From Sphingobacterium siyangense (GTDB lineage: Bacteria > Bacteroidota > Bacteroidia > Sphingobacteriales > Sphingobacteriaceae): 53,198 nt of DNA. Numbering within the stretch: the stretch's first letter is position 1; the number at the start of each line of letters is the position of its first letter. Location of the stretch: positions 1 to 53,198 of the forward strand of contig NZ_VLKR01000039.1 in NCBI RefSeq assembly GCF_007830445.1, in the 5' to 3' direction. The notes beneath the pieces were generated by a model, which made no database searches, was not told the DNA's origin, and saw nothing but the letters and a program-made list of their open reading frames with translations. Below are positions 25,796-36,187 of this stretch, piece after piece. A program made the position numbers and the translations under genes.

Positions 25796-27829
25796 TTAAA
25801 ATTTCATTTTCTGAATTCTAATGGCATTCAATATCGCTATTAACGATACGCCAACATCGGCAAATACAGCCTCCCACATTGTTGCCAAACCTCCAGCTCC
25901 AAGAATCAACACGATCCCTTTGACTATAAAAGCAAGGCCAATATTCTGATAAACAACTTTTTTCGTTTGTTTCCCAATGCGAATGGCCGTTGGAATCTTC
26001 GAAGGTTTGTCATCCTGTATCACGACATCTGCCGTCTCGATCGTCGCATCACTGCCCAGTCCACCCATCGCTATTCCAACATCACTCAGTGCGACAACCG
26101 GAGCATCATTAACGCCATCACCAACAAAAGCAACAGATTCGTTTAGCCCCTTTATTTCCTTGACCTTATTCACTTTATCTTCCGGAAGCAGGTCACCATA
26201 GGCCTGATCTATTCCAAGTTCCTTGGCAACATAGGCGACTACTGTCGACTTATCCCCGCTCAACATCGTTGCTTTTACACCGAGCTTATGCAGTAGCTGA
26301 ATTGTAAGCGCGGCATCTGCTTTAATGCTATCAGCGATCGTCATGAATCCTACAAATTTACCGTCCAAAGCAATGGCAATGGTCGTATATACGATACTAT
26401 TCGGATCGATATCATAGGCTACATTAAATTTGTCCAGCAATTTAAAGTTACCCACCAGCAACTCTTTGCCTTCAGTAATTCCTTTTAATCCATGTCCGGC
26501 GATTTCTTCTATATTATGGAGATTAATAGACTCGTCGATCGCACCTGCATATTCCCTAATCGCTGTTGCAACTGGATGGCTACTGTGGCTCTCTATTTTA
26601 TTGACGAGCTTTAAAATTCTTGACTCGTCGTAACCAGCCTGTAGCTTAATTTCCTGCACCTTAAAAACGCCGGCAGTCATTGTTCCGGTTTTATCCATCA
26701 CCACATGCCGGATATCTGCCATCGCATCCAAAAAATTACTGCCTTTAAAAAGTATACCATTTCTACTCGCAGCACCGATTCCACCAAAATACCCCAAAGG
26801 GATTGAGATGACGAGTGCACAGGGACAGGAGATCACTAAAAATACGAGTGCTCTATACAACCAGTCGCTAAATACATATTGATCGACAAACAAGTAAGGC
26901 AGGAGGCAAATTCCAATAGCCAAAAACACGACAATTGGGGTATATATCTTAGCAAATTTGCGGATAAACAGTTCAGTAGGCGCTTTTTGAGCTGTTGCGT
27001 TCTGTACAAGCTCTAGGATTTTACTCAGTTTGCTATCTTGATAAGCTGTTGTTACCCGAATTAGGCTCACCGTGTTCATATTAATCATTCCTGCCAGCAC
27101 AACATCACCTTTCATTTTTGTATCTGGCTTGCTCTCGCCAGTTAGCGCTGCAGTATTAAATGCGCCTTGTTCAGAAAGCAACTCACCATCGAGCCCGAGC
27201 TTTTCGCCAGGTTTCAGCTGAACAATTGCTCCGATACCTGCGTCTGCGGCTTTGATTACTTTGCTCTTTCCATTCTCCAAAATAGTCACTTCATCCGGAC
27301 GCTGATCCAGTAGTGCCTTAATATTACTTTTAGCTCTACTCACCGCCAAGGTCTGAAATACCTCGCCTACAGCATAAAATAACATCACCGCCACAGCTTC
27401 TGGGTATTCTTTGATCGCAAAAGCTCCTATCGTAGCGATACTCATTAAAAGAAACTCCGAAAAGATTTCCCCTTTAGCAATACTCTTTAGGGCATCTCTG
27501 ACTACAGGAAACCCAACAGGCAGATAAGATACGATATACCAGCCCGAACGAACCCAATCCTTAAACCATGCTTGCGCAATCCAATTATCCATGGCTATTG
27601 CTGCAATGAGCAAAATAAAAGAAATTAGCGCGGGTAGAAATAACTGCATCTGACTAGCCCCTGCCGTTGAGTGATCGTGACCGTCTTCATCATGGCTATG
27701 ATCATGACCATGACTGGAAGCTGGAGCTTTCCCAATAAGGTCTTCAGCTCCCGCCTGACTATATATTTTTTCTGTCTGTGTACAACAAAGCTGTCTGCCT
27801 TGTGCATCATAACGATGTTGATGTTCCAT
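25796..27829 (-). CDS. Zn/Cd/Pb-type P1B ATPase
   Basis: A 677-residue heavy-metal exporter of the cytoplasmic membrane. There is no HMA domain; instead the N-terminus has Cys15-Cys16 and a His/Asp-rich stretch (SSHGHDHSHDEDGHDHS), a likely metal sensor or scavenger. Core motifs are TGES, the CPC metal site (ISCPCALVIS), DKTGT, SHP and GDGVNDAP. FIVKG in helix 7 and ADVGVS in helix 8 (Lys and Asp) are the signature of Zn/Cd/Pb transporters (P1B-2). ATG 27829 is preferred to the upstream TTG 27853. It is the last gene of the CzcBA operon, 34 bases after czcB. Confidence 0.94.
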   Translation of the reverse strand: MEHQHRYDAQGRQLCCTQTEKIYSQAGAEDLIGKAPASSHGHDHSHDEDGHDHSTAGASQMQLFLPALISFILLIAAIAMDNWIAQAWFKDWVRSGWYIVSYLPVGFPVVRDALKSIAKGEIFSEFLLMSIATIGAFAIKEYPEAVAVMLFYAVGEVFQTLAVSRAKSNIKALLDQRPDEVTILENGKSKVIKAADAGIGAIVQLKPGEKLGLDGELLSEQGAFNTAALTGESKPDTKMKGDVVLAGMINMNTVSLIRVTTAYQDSKLSKILELVQNATAQKAPTELFIRKFAKIYTPIVVFLAIGICLLPYLFVDQYVFSDWLYRALVFLVISCPCALVISIPLGYFGGIGAASRNGILFKGSNFLDAMADIRHVVMDKTGTMTAGVFKVQEIKLQAGYDESRILKLVNKIESHSSHPVATAIREYAGAIDESINLHNIEEIAGHGLKGITEGKELLVGNFKLLDKFNVAYDIDPNSIVYTTIAIALDGKFVGFMTIADSIKADAALTIQLLHKLGVKATMLSGDKSTVVAYVAKELGIDQAYGDLLPEDKVNKVKEIKGLNESVAFVGDGVNDAPVVALSDVGIAMGGLGSDATIETADVVIQDDKPSKIPTAIRIGKQTKKVVYQNIGLAFIVKGIVLILGAGGLATMWEAVFADVGVSLIAILNAIRIQKMKF

Positions 27830-27863
27830 AACTTGCTTTGATTCTGTTAACAAATACTGTCAA

Positions 27864-29174
27864 TTAATGTTCGTGCCCACCTGTATTGCTCATTTTAGCA
27901 TTGATAAAAAAGGCACCCTTTACAACAATTTTCGTTCCAGCAGGAACTTCGGTAACCGGGGTAATCGCCGTATATCCCAGAGCAGACACGCCTTTTTGAA
28001 TCTCTATTTTTTCAAAATTGATGTTTTTAGCCTGTTCTTCGCCATGCTGCCCAGCTTCTTGCTCATTTTTATGCGCATGTTTTGCTTCACCTTCATCGTG
28101 TGCATGCCCGCGATCGTCGTGCCCTTCTTCATGCTCCTCAGGTTTCTTGTCTGTCTCCACAAAAATATAATACTTGCCGTCAGCCTCCACGATTGCATCA
28201 TTCGGAACAGCCGGAGTCCGTACATTATTGACACCGATCATACCCGTGATGTTCATCCCATCAATCAACCCCACTTTGCTGCCCACAACCGTACTGTGCA
28301 CAGCGATGGTCTTGCTATCATTTTCAAAGGAAGATCCAATTGTAAAAACTTTGGCGGTATAGGTCTTATCCGGGTTGTTGGTCAGTTGAAAGTTGATGAG
28401 CTGTCCGACTTTAACCAAAGGTAGATCCTTTTCAAACACCTGCAGATCCAAATGCAACAGACTATTGTCAACAATCTCGATCACGGGTGAAGAGACATCT
28501 ACATAACTCCCAATTTTCGCAAAAACATTACTTACTGTTCCATTGATAGGGCTTGTTACGGCTAATGAGGTCCGCATATTGGACAGATTAACGCTATTGG
28601 GATTAATGCCCATCAATTGGATCTGTTGTTGCAAAGAAGCCTTTCGAGCCCGCAAACTATTGAAGTCTGCTGTTGCGGCCTGCAGATTTTTCCGCGCCCC
28701 CGCATTACCTTCATTGAGTTCCTGTTGCCTTGCCATTTCTTGTTCTGCCAAGGTAATCTTACTTGCGAGGGAGACATATTCCTCCTGCAACTGTACAAAC
28801 TGGGGGTTGGTGATCGTAGCGATCACCTGCCCCTTGCGTACGTGATCACCCAGCTGCACGTTTAATGACTTTACAACACCACCGTAAAGCGCCGTTGCAT
28901 TCGCTTTATTGTTATTGGGTACACTTAAAAGTCCATTGGCCTTGATTGTAGCCGTTAGTTCCTTCTCTTCAATACCTCCAAAAACGATGCCCACAGCTTT
29001 TATTTGTGCCGCACTCAATGCCGCTATGGTAACCGGACCTTCCTCATGCCCCGCTTCGGATTTAGGCGCTTCCTTTCCCTCCGGTTGACCTTTAGGCTCC
29101 GACTCATTAGAACCGCAACCGTAAAAAACAGTAACGGCTATACATACGATAAATATCTTTATGAAAACTTTCAT
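27864..29174 (-). CDS. czcB: RND efflux periplasmic adaptor lipoprotein
   Basis: A 436-residue membrane-fusion protein. The lipobox VFYGC anchors Cys20 to the inner membrane. The lipoyl/barrel-sandwich halves flank a coiled-coil hairpin of about 60-70 residues (QLQEEYVSLASKITLAEQEM onward), followed by the beta-barrel (LDLQVFEKDLPLV). An unusual His/Asp/Glu-rich insert near residues 350-395 (HEEGHDDRGHAHDEGE) probably binds metal. It links the CzcA-type pump to its fused outer-membrane part. The gap to czcA upstream is 7 bases, so the operon is tight. Confidence 0.94.
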   Translation of the reverse strand: MKVFIKIFIVCIAVTVFYGCGSNESEPKGQPEGKEAPKSEAGHEEGPVTIAALSAAQIKAVGIVFGGIEEKELTATIKANGLLSVPNNNKANATALYGGVVKSLNVQLGDHVRKGQVIATITNPQFVQLQEEYVSLASKITLAEQEMARQQELNEGNAGARKNLQAATADFNSLRARKASLQQQIQLMGINPNSVNLSNMRTSLAVTSPINGTVSNVFAKIGSYVDVSSPVIEIVDNSLLHLDLQVFEKDLPLVKVGQLINFQLTNNPDKTYTAKVFTIGSSFENDSKTIAVHSTVVGSKVGLIDGMNITGMIGVNNVRTPAVPNDAIVEADGKYYIFVETDKKPEEHEEGHDDRGHAHDEGEAKHAHKNEQEAGQHGEEQAKNINFEKIEIQKGVSALGYTAITPVTEVPAGTKIVVKGAFFINAKMSNTGGHEH

Positions 29175-29181
29175 TGCTGAC

Positions 29182-32100
29182 TTATTTGTTATTGAAGTAA
29201 TTATATTGAATTGCTGATTGATTATACTGATTGAGGACGTCTAAATAATTCTGGCGAATCCCAATGGCCTGACTTAAAAATTGACTTAATTCAGCAAAAT
29301 TGATCTCCCCTGTCCTATAAGCCAAACTAGCCGCTTTAATGATGGCATCAGCTTGTTTTAAACCCGAAGACTCATAAAATTGTAGTAACGCACTATTCTT
29401 GTCAATTTCAGCAAGTGCGTTTCCTTTATTTGTCTGGAATGCCTGCGTCTCATATTCCAACTTACGCTGTTGAACTTCCATTTCAGCGTTGGCAGCCTTC
29501 ACTTTACTTTTATACGCGCCTAGGCTAAAGACCGGAAAAGATGCGGAGACCGAAAATCCCGACAATGGATCTTTGGCTCCCCAAACACGTTGGGAGAAAA
29601 ATCGACCCGAGAACTCAGGCTTATTTGTATTTTTCTGAACACTGATATTTGATGAAGCAATATTTACGTTTTGCTGCTGTAAAACAAGTAAAGGATGTGC
29701 TGTTTCCTCAGATGGACTGGCGTTCACGACAATCTTCTCCAAGGACTGATCCAATGGGAGCATCCACTCGTTACGGTCCAACAAGAGCATAAGTTGCTGT
29801 TGCTGGATAACAATGTCCTTTTTGTTTTGAACAAGTTGTGCTTGCAGTTCCTTCAGTTTTGCTTCAGCTGCGATCTTGTCCAGCGCAGCCACGTCACCCG
29901 TTCTGAAGCGAAGTTCAGTTGCTTTGAACATGGCTGTATAGATGCTATCCAGCTCCATATACAGCTTTTGGCGATCCTGGAGATACCAAAGTTGAAAATA
30001 GGCTGTCCTCACGTCTTTGGTAATCGCAGTTTTCAATACATCCGTATTTAAATTCGCATATTTTAGCTGCTGTTTAAAATACTCCTTGCGCGCCGCATAG
30101 AGCCCGGGCCAGGCAATACTTTGCGTTATACCAATTTTCAATAAGCCGGCCTTATCCGTAGGACGGTAATCTTCATTTTCTGCAAAAATCCCGGTCTTGG
30201 GGATTTCGGTCGCCGTTTTGACATTGAAACCAGCGCCTACGATTTCAGCCTGGTTGACCTGAAACTGACGATTGCTCTTCAGTGCAGTTTCCACAGCTTC
30301 TGTAACAGAAATGCGCTCTTGGCCAAACACCTGAGATCCCAAGGCCATAAATAAGAAAGCAAGTACTGTAACAAAGGTCTTAGCATCCCTACTTCGTTTC
30401 ATATTCAATTTAGAATTAAAAATTATATACAATAAGGGCAGCACAAACAACGTCAGGAAAGTTGCCGTTATCAGTCCGCCAATAACAACCGTTGCCAAAG
30501 GCTTCTGAACTTCAGCGCCGGCACTTGTACTTATTGCCATCGGTAAAAAGCCCAGTGAGGCCACTGTCGCTGTCATCAGTACAGGACGTAAACGGGTCAA
30601 AGTACCTTCTTTAACGCGTTGAAAAATATCATCGACGCCCTCTTTTTTCAACTGATTGAATGTCCCAATTAAAACGATACCGTTGAGTACGGCCACACCA
30701 AACAAGGCGATAAAACCGATACCGGCACTAATACTGAAAGGCATACCGCGCAACATCAATGCAAAGACACCCCCGATAGCACTCATTGGTATTGCGGTAA
30801 AAATTAACGTGGCCTGCTTAAAGGAATGGAATGTGAAATACAACAGCATAAAAATAAGCAATAAGGAAACTGGCACAGCAATCAGCAGGCGCGAGCTCGC
30901 TTTTTGCAAATTCTCGAACTGACCTCCGTAGGTGAAATAATAACCCGCGGGAAGTTTTACATTTGCAGCCAATTGTTGCTGGATATCCTTTACTACGGTT
31001 TGAACATCACGCCCTGCCACATTAAATCCAATCACAATTCTTCGTTTACCAGCTTCGCGACTGATTTGGGCCGGCCCCAATTTATAATCGATGGCAGCAA
31101 CCTGAGAAAGAGGGATCTGCGTACCCGTATCTGTAGGAATCATCAGATTACGCACATCATCAATACTATTTCGGTGTGTTGTATCTAACCTGACGACCAG
31201 ATCAAAGCGACGTTCATTTTCATAGATCTGGCCCGTACTCCGACCGGCAAAGGCGGTACTCACCACATCATTAACGTCCTGAATTGTCAATCCATAATTC
31301 GCGATACGGGTGCGGTCATAAACGATATTAATTTGCGGGAGACCAGATACACGCTCCACCTGTGGAGAAGTTGCCCCTTGAACAGATTGAATCTGAGCGG
31401 CAACCACATTGGCGTAAGCGGCCAGTGAGTCGATGTTTTCACCGAAGATCTTTACAGCAACATCCTGACGGATACCCGTCATTAACTCATTGAAACGCAT
31501 TTGAATAGGTTGATTTTTCTCAAAGAAGACACCCGGGATTACTTCTAGCTTCTCCAGAATAGCACTCCCCAGTTCTTCATAAGAACGGCCCGACTTCCAC
31601 TCTTTTTGAGGCTTCAATACCACCATAATATCTGTCGCTTCAGGTGGCATAGGGTCTGTCGGCACCTCCGCAGCTCCTGTTTTACCGACAACCATTTTCA
31701 CTTCATCGAACTCTTTGATAATCCGGGAAGCCTGCATAGAGGTTTCAATACTTTGCGAAAGCGAGCTTCCCTGAGGAAGTATACAATGGAATGCATAATC
31801 GCCTTCCTGCAATTGTGGAATAAACTCGCCCCCCATGTTCTTGAAAAAGAAGGCCGACAAAGCAAAAATGGCAACAGTTAAACTCACGATCAGGTATTTA
31901 AACCGAATGGCTTTCTGTAATAAAGGCCCATATATACGTTGTAGTCCCGCAATCATCCGGTCACTCAACGTTTTCTTGTCGCTGTATTTTTTCGGCAGAA
32001 ACAGAGCGCACATCATGGGGATATAGGTTAACGAGAGAATCAATGCCCCGAAAATGGCAAACCCAACTGTTTGCGCCATTGGACGAAACATTTTTCCTTC

Positions 32101-33504
32101 AACACCCACCAATGTTAAAATTGGAATATAGACAATAAGAATAATGATCTCACCAAAGGCTGCACTGGTACGAATCTTTGAAGCAGATTCAAATACCTCA
32201 TGGTCCATTTCGGCCTGGGTCAATTTCTCGGTTGACTTTCGTAAGCCTAAGTGGTGTAGCGTAGCTTCCACCACAATGACGGCTCCGTCCACAATCAAAC
32301 CGAAGTCTATCGCACCCAAACTCATTAAATTGGCACTTACGCCGAAGACGTTCATCAGTCCAAGTGCAAACAGCAGCGCCAGTGGAATCGCCGAAGCAAC
32401 GATAAGACCTGCCCGCAAGTTCCCAAGAAATAATACCAGGACAAAAATTACGATCAAGGCTCCTTCAATCAGATTTTTTTCAACAGTACTGATCGCACGT
32501 CCAACGAGGTCTGTCCGGTCCAAATAAGGCTCTATGACCACATCATCAGGCAAAGATTTTTGAATAGTCGGTAGTTTTTCTTTCACACGATTGACCACCT
32601 CATTGCTGTTTTCACCCTTTAGCATCATGACGACACCACCCACAGCATCTACCTCACCATTGTATGTCAAGGCTCCATAGCGCACAGCATGACCAAACCG
32701 TACATCTGCAACATCTTTTACATAAATCGGTATAGACCCTGATTTTCGGATAGCGATATTTCTGACATCTTCCAAAGAGGTCGCCAGTCCAATCCCCCGG
32801 ATAAAGTATGCATTCGGTTTTTTATCAATATAGGCACCACCTGTATTTTGATTATTTTTCTCTAAAGCAGTAAATATCTCCGGGATCGTGATATTCATCG
32901 CTTTAAGTCTATTCGGATCAACAGCTACTTCATATTGTTTAAGCTCACCACCGAAACTATTGACCTCGGCAATTCCAGGAGTTCCGTAAAGTTGACGAGC
33001 AACAATCCAATCTTGCATGGTTCGCAAATCTTTTGCGTTGTATTTCTTTTCGCTTCCCTTTTTGGGATGGATGATATATTGATACACTTCTCCCAATCCG
33101 GTACTTACTGGAGCCAACTCAGGTTTACCAATACCCTGTGGAATCTGATCCACCGCTTCTTTCAAACGCTCACCGATCAGCTGACGGGCAAAATAGATAT
33201 CTACATCATCATCAAAAACAACGGTAATGACAGAAAGACCAAAGCGTGAAATACTCCTGATCTCCTCAATTTTGGGTACAGTTGCAATACTTTGTTCAAT
33301 TGGAAAAGTCACCAATTGCTCTACTTCCTGTCCGGCAAGAGTTGGACAAGAGGTAAAGATCTGGACTTGATTATTGGTAATATCGGGAACGGCATCTATG
33401 GGTAGTTTCGTCGCACTCCATGCCCCCCAAATGATAAGCAACAAGGTCATTAAACCGATAACGATCTTGTTCTTAATGCTAAATTTTATAATATGATCTA
33501 ACAC
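29182..33504 (-). CDS. czcA: CzcA-type heavy-metal RND pump fused to a TolC-like outer-membrane domain
   Basis: A 1440-residue fusion. Residues 1-about 1035 are a CusA/CzcA RND pump with 12 membrane helices; the proton-relay acidic residues lie in helix 4 (GAIDFGLIVDGAVIVVE, Asp400 and Asp406), and RFNELMTGIRQDVAV is closer to CzcA than to CusA. After MKRSRDAK (about residue 1040) comes a second signal-peptide-like segment (VLAFLFMALGSQVFGQ), then an outer-membrane-factor domain of about 390 residues with long helices. The arrangement is typical of Bacteroidota. It would export Zn, Co or Cd with CzcB. Whether the fusion is cleaved at the internal signal is unknown. Confidence 0.94.
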   Translation of the reverse strand: MLDHIIKFSIKNKIVIGLMTLLLIIWGAWSATKLPIDAVPDITNNQVQIFTSCPTLAGQEVEQLVTFPIEQSIATVPKIEEIRSISRFGLSVITVVFDDDVDIYFARQLIGERLKEAVDQIPQGIGKPELAPVSTGLGEVYQYIIHPKKGSEKKYNAKDLRTMQDWIVARQLYGTPGIAEVNSFGGELKQYEVAVDPNRLKAMNITIPEIFTALEKNNQNTGGAYIDKKPNAYFIRGIGLATSLEDVRNIAIRKSGSIPIYVKDVADVRFGHAVRYGALTYNGEVDAVGGVVMMLKGENSNEVVNRVKEKLPTIQKSLPDDVVIEPYLDRTDLVGRAISTVEKNLIEGALIVIFVLVLFLGNLRAGLIVASAIPLALLFALGLMNVFGVSANLMSLGAIDFGLIVDGAVIVVEATLHHLGLRKSTEKLTQAEMDHEVFESASKIRTSAAFGEIIILIVYIPILTLVGVEGKMFRPMAQTVGFAIFGALILSLTYIPMMCALFLPKKYSDKKTLSDRMIAGLQRIYGPLLQKAIRFKYLIVSLTVAIFALSAFFFKNMGGEFIPQLQEGDYAFHCILPQGSSLSQSIETSMQASRIIKEFDEVKMVVGKTGAAEVPTDPMPPEATDIMVVLKPQKEWKSGRSYEELGSAILEKLEVIPGVFFEKNQPIQMRFNELMTGIRQDVAVKIFGENIDSLAAYANVVAAQIQSVQGATSPQVERVSGLPQINIVYDRTRIANYGLTIQDVNDVVSTAFAGRSTGQIYENERRFDLVVRLDTTHRNSIDDVRNLMIPTDTGTQIPLSQVAAIDYKLGPAQISREAGKRRIVIGFNVAGRDVQTVVKDIQQQLAANVKLPAGYYFTYGGQFENLQKASSRLLIAVPVSLLLIFMLLYFTFHSFKQATLIFTAIPMSAIGGVFALMLRGMPFSISAGIGFIALFGVAVLNGIVLIGTFNQLKKEGVDDIFQRVKEGTLTRLRPVLMTATVASLGFLPMAISTSAGAEVQKPLATVVIGGLITATFLTLFVLPLLYIIFNSKLNMKRSRDAKTFVTVLAFLFMALGSQVFGQERISVTEAVETALKSNRQFQVNQAEIVGAGFNVKTATEIPKTGIFAENEDYRPTDKAGLLKIGITQSIAWPGLYAARKEYFKQQLKYANLNTDVLKTAITKDVRTAYFQLWYLQDRQKLYMELDSIYTAMFKATELRFRTGDVAALDKIAAEAKLKELQAQLVQNKKDIVIQQQQLMLLLDRNEWMLPLDQSLEKIVVNASPSEETAHPLLVLQQQNVNIASSNISVQKNTNKPEFSGRFFSQRVWGAKDPLSGFSVSASFPVFSLGAYKSKVKAANAEMEVQQRKLEYETQAFQTNKGNALAEIDKNSALLQFYESSGLKQADAIIKAASLAYRTGEINFAELSQFLSQAIGIRQNYLDVLNQYNQSAIQYNYFNNK

Positions 33505-33656
33505 AATATACGTGATTAATGCTTAAATAATAGCTCGTTAGAATATCTTCAGCGCTTGTCGTAATAAAATACAACAAACGGATTCCGAGCACAAAGCTGA
33601 ATAAAGAACAGCATAGCGCGCTCTATCAGATTTGTTTTTAGAATTTTTACGAAAAA

Positions 33657-33986
33657 TTAAGCATTAACTTTCGGCGGCTGCCAGATGCTTCCAAAATAAC
33701 TGGAAACAATCGCTGTATTGTGTAAAGGATTACGATTATCAAAATAAATTGATACCGGGACACCATCTATTTGCGGGAATTGATAGGCATAAGCCGTTAT
33801 ATTTCCACTGCAACAATTGCAATAGCAGAAAATAGAACAGGCATCAGATGCATCATCACTATGGTTATGCGTTTGGTTTAATTGTATTTCCATAGCAGTC
33901 TGCTCACAGCGATTGCTAGAATCACTGCAGGGAACAAAAGAAAGTCCCATAATATATGCTATCAATATGAAAACAATTAACCTCAT
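33657..33986 (-). CDS. DUF6660-like Cys/His-rich exported protein
   Basis: A 109-residue exported protein with an N-terminal hydrophobic segment (LIVFILIAYIMGLSFV), a His/Asp region (NQTHNHSDD) and a cysteine cluster CSIFCYCNCC near residues 50-60. Small proteins of this kind, which I recognise as DUF6660-like, stand first in many Bacteroidota CzcA operons. The Cys and His residues suggest metal binding in the periplasm, perhaps as a metal scavenger, but this is inference. It lies 152 bases upstream of czcA and probably starts the operon. TAAATTTG just before the ATG resembles a -7 element. Confidence 0.82.
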   Translation of the reverse strand: MRLIVFILIAYIMGLSFVPCSDSSNRCEQTAMEIQLNQTHNHSDDASDACSIFCYCNCCSGNITAYAYQFPQIDGVPVSIYFDNRNPLHNTAIVSSYFGSIWQPPKVNA

Positions 33987-34487
33987 GAATACGCAAATTT
34001 AAAAAAAATAAATCAAAATCTCCCCTTGCCCCAAGAAATCTATTGGTTAGCGTCATCTCCATTGCCTCCTATAAAATAAGGAGAGCGGCGCTTTCAACCG
34101 AGCATTTTTTTTACCCCTTAGGCCTCATAAAACCGCACAACCCTACACTGCACTATCACCTGATACACATATTAATTATAAGTAAATTATTATTCAAATA
34201 AAACGAATTGTAATTAACAGAAAAACACATAAAACATGTTTAAACAGCATTATAAATAAAAAACAACACTATTGTAGATATTTCTCTACAAGAAATACAA
34301 GATAACACAAATACAGTATATTAAGTAAAATGCTATTTATATAATTGCATCGATAAAAAATAACAGCAACAAAAACGCAATGGTATACCATGTTTTAAAC
34401 ACAAATCGGCATACAACTGCAAGATTTTTTTTTTGCAAAACAAATAAACAACGAAATCAAATAATCAAAAATCAATAACAAAACAAA
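33987..34487. other. 501-base AT-rich intergenic region
   Basis: No convincing ORF is present. This divergent gap separates the metal operon (leftward) from the fimbrillin-like gene (rightward). It contains AAACATGTTT (34232-34241), the inverted repeat TTGTAGA-TATTTC-TCTACAA (34272-34291) and GGTATACC (34382-34389). The right 300 bases are almost pure A/T runs, a typical long leader or promoter region of surface-protein genes. Confidence 0.4.
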
Positions 34488-36107
34488 ATGTCAATTAACA
34501 TGAATCTAATCCCCCATCGCCGACTGACAAACCTGTTCATGCTAGGCTGCAGCGCTTTCGCACTTAGCCTCTACTCATGTAACAAAAGCGGAGAAAACAC
34601 CGCGTTAACAGGAGAAACTGTCGTTAAAATCAATCTATCGGGCGTAGAAGCTTACAATGAAACAGACAACAATGCTGTTCAAAAGCAAGCATCTGCAAAC
34701 GCTTCACATTCATCAAGCAATGCGCCTGATGTACAGGAAATGACTATACCGCTAGAAAACGGAGGCTCAGTTGACGTAGTCCTAACAAACAGTTCAGCGG
34801 TTACAAAAAGCCTCGTTGCTTCATCCAACCCCAAACTAGCGGCTGTCCAAACACAAGAGAAGCCATTGGACAAAAACGTCAAGTATAAAGTTGTTGTCTA
34901 TGACAGCCAAGGAGCTTACGTAACGGCAAAAGATTATAGCTATGGTGAGGAAGCTACTGCCGCAGGTATCGTTCTTGACGCCGGAAAATCATATACGTTC
35001 ATTGCCTATTCGATCAATAGCACCACAGCATTACCGGATATTAACAATCAAAACACACTATCCACAGCCAGCTTAAACAATATAAGTGGCGACTTAATGT
35101 ATTACACAGGCACATTAACGTTAAAAAATGGTGTAAACAATTTAAATGCTGTGTTAAAACACAGATTTAGCCAAATCACCACAACATTGAGCATGGATCC
35201 AAGTATGACCGGGGCCATCACTCAAATCGGGACTGCAGTACTAAAACCTAGTCACAGTAGTGCAAATTTAAAATTCTCAGATGAAACATTAACGTACAAT
35301 GGCTTGAACAACGCTGGTGTGACCACGCAATTCCCGGCTTTAGGAAATGGCTTACGTACTATCATCAGTAACCCATCATTATTGATTCACCCCACCACCA
35401 GCAACGGGACATTGATGCTCGGCAGTCTAACTCTTGATGGTGAAACCAAAACAAACATCACCATTCCAAATGTTAAGATCAATCCTGGACAAAAATACGA
35501 TCTGAAACTTAACTTCAGAACCTGTACACAAGATGTAACCAGCAATGGCTTGAACTGGAGCTATCCAGCAACAACATCGGGTGGTAAAACGGGTATTATG
35601 AAAGACGGTAAATTCTATGCCAATGGAACAGCCATCGACAGAAGCTTTACCGCTCCAGCGGCAGACTATGGTTTTGTTTTCGACATTACCGAACTAGACA
35701 ATGCATTCAATCTGGAAGTAAATGGTGTCAAATTAGCAAAACAGGAAATTCAATTTCAATCAAATGCGGTTGCCTCTACACAAAATATCCAATTTTTCGA
35801 CGGAAGCAAATACGCTGGCAACAATATCGAAACGGGCAAAAGAATTGACGAAGTGTACAACATGAAAGGTACCAGTACAAATCCTCTCGTTAAGGTTGTG
35901 ATTAGCAGAACTGGCCAGGTGACCATGTTTGGTAGTAAAACATCCGGCGGTCCTTTATACGAACTTAAACTCGTGAATGGCAACAGCTTCAACACATTCC
36001 CTTGGAGTGCAACACAAAGCAACACCGTAAAAGTAACCCAACTTGTTGATGGACGTACTATTATCAAGGGTATAGGTGCCGGAAAGAAGAAAATCCCTTG
36101 CCAATAA
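34488..36107 (+). CDS. Fimbrillin-like surface lipoprotein
   Basis: A 539-residue lipoprotein with a signal sequence and lipobox LYSC (Cys31). After a Ser/Asn/Thr-rich linker it has alternating beta-strand segments such as KYKVVVYDSQGAYVTAKDY, GIVLDAGKSYTFIAYSI and INPGQKYDLKLNFRT. These resemble the N-terminal transthyretin-like domain of FimA/Mfa-type fimbrillins and related anchors. Fimbrillins form type V pili after lipoprotein processing and a donor-strand step. No other fimbrial gene is beside it apart from the 56-residue protein downstream. The family call rests on pattern and is moderately certain. Confidence 0.7.
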   Translation: MSINMNLIPHRRLTNLFMLGCSAFALSLYSCNKSGENTALTGETVVKINLSGVEAYNETDNNAVQKQASANASHSSSNAPDVQEMTIPLENGGSVDVVLTNSSAVTKSLVASSNPKLAAVQTQEKPLDKNVKYKVVVYDSQGAYVTAKDYSYGEEATAAGIVLDAGKSYTFIAYSINSTTALPDINNQNTLSTASLNNISGDLMYYTGTLTLKNGVNNLNAVLKHRFSQITTTLSMDPSMTGAITQIGTAVLKPSHSSANLKFSDETLTYNGLNNAGVTTQFPALGNGLRTIISNPSLLIHPTTSNGTLMLGSLTLDGETKTNITIPNVKINPGQKYDLKLNFRTCTQDVTSNGLNWSYPATTSGGKTGIMKDGKFYANGTAIDRSFTAPAADYGFVFDITELDNAFNLEVNGVKLAKQEIQFQSNAVASTQNIQFFDGSKYAGNNIETGKRIDEVYNMKGTSTNPLVKVVISRTGQVTMFGSKTSGGPLYELKLVNGNSFNTFPWSATQSNTVKVTQLVDGRTIIKGIGAGKKKIPCQ

Positions 36108-36187
36108 TCAATAAATAGATCAATAATCGGAAAGACTAAATCTTGCTGCGTATAACAAAGAAAAACAGCACGTAAAAAATAGCTATT

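Noticed and set aside
30656..32527. Plus-strand open frames opposite the CzcA-type pump gene
   Set aside because: They are antisense shadows of a well-supported 1440-codon gene.
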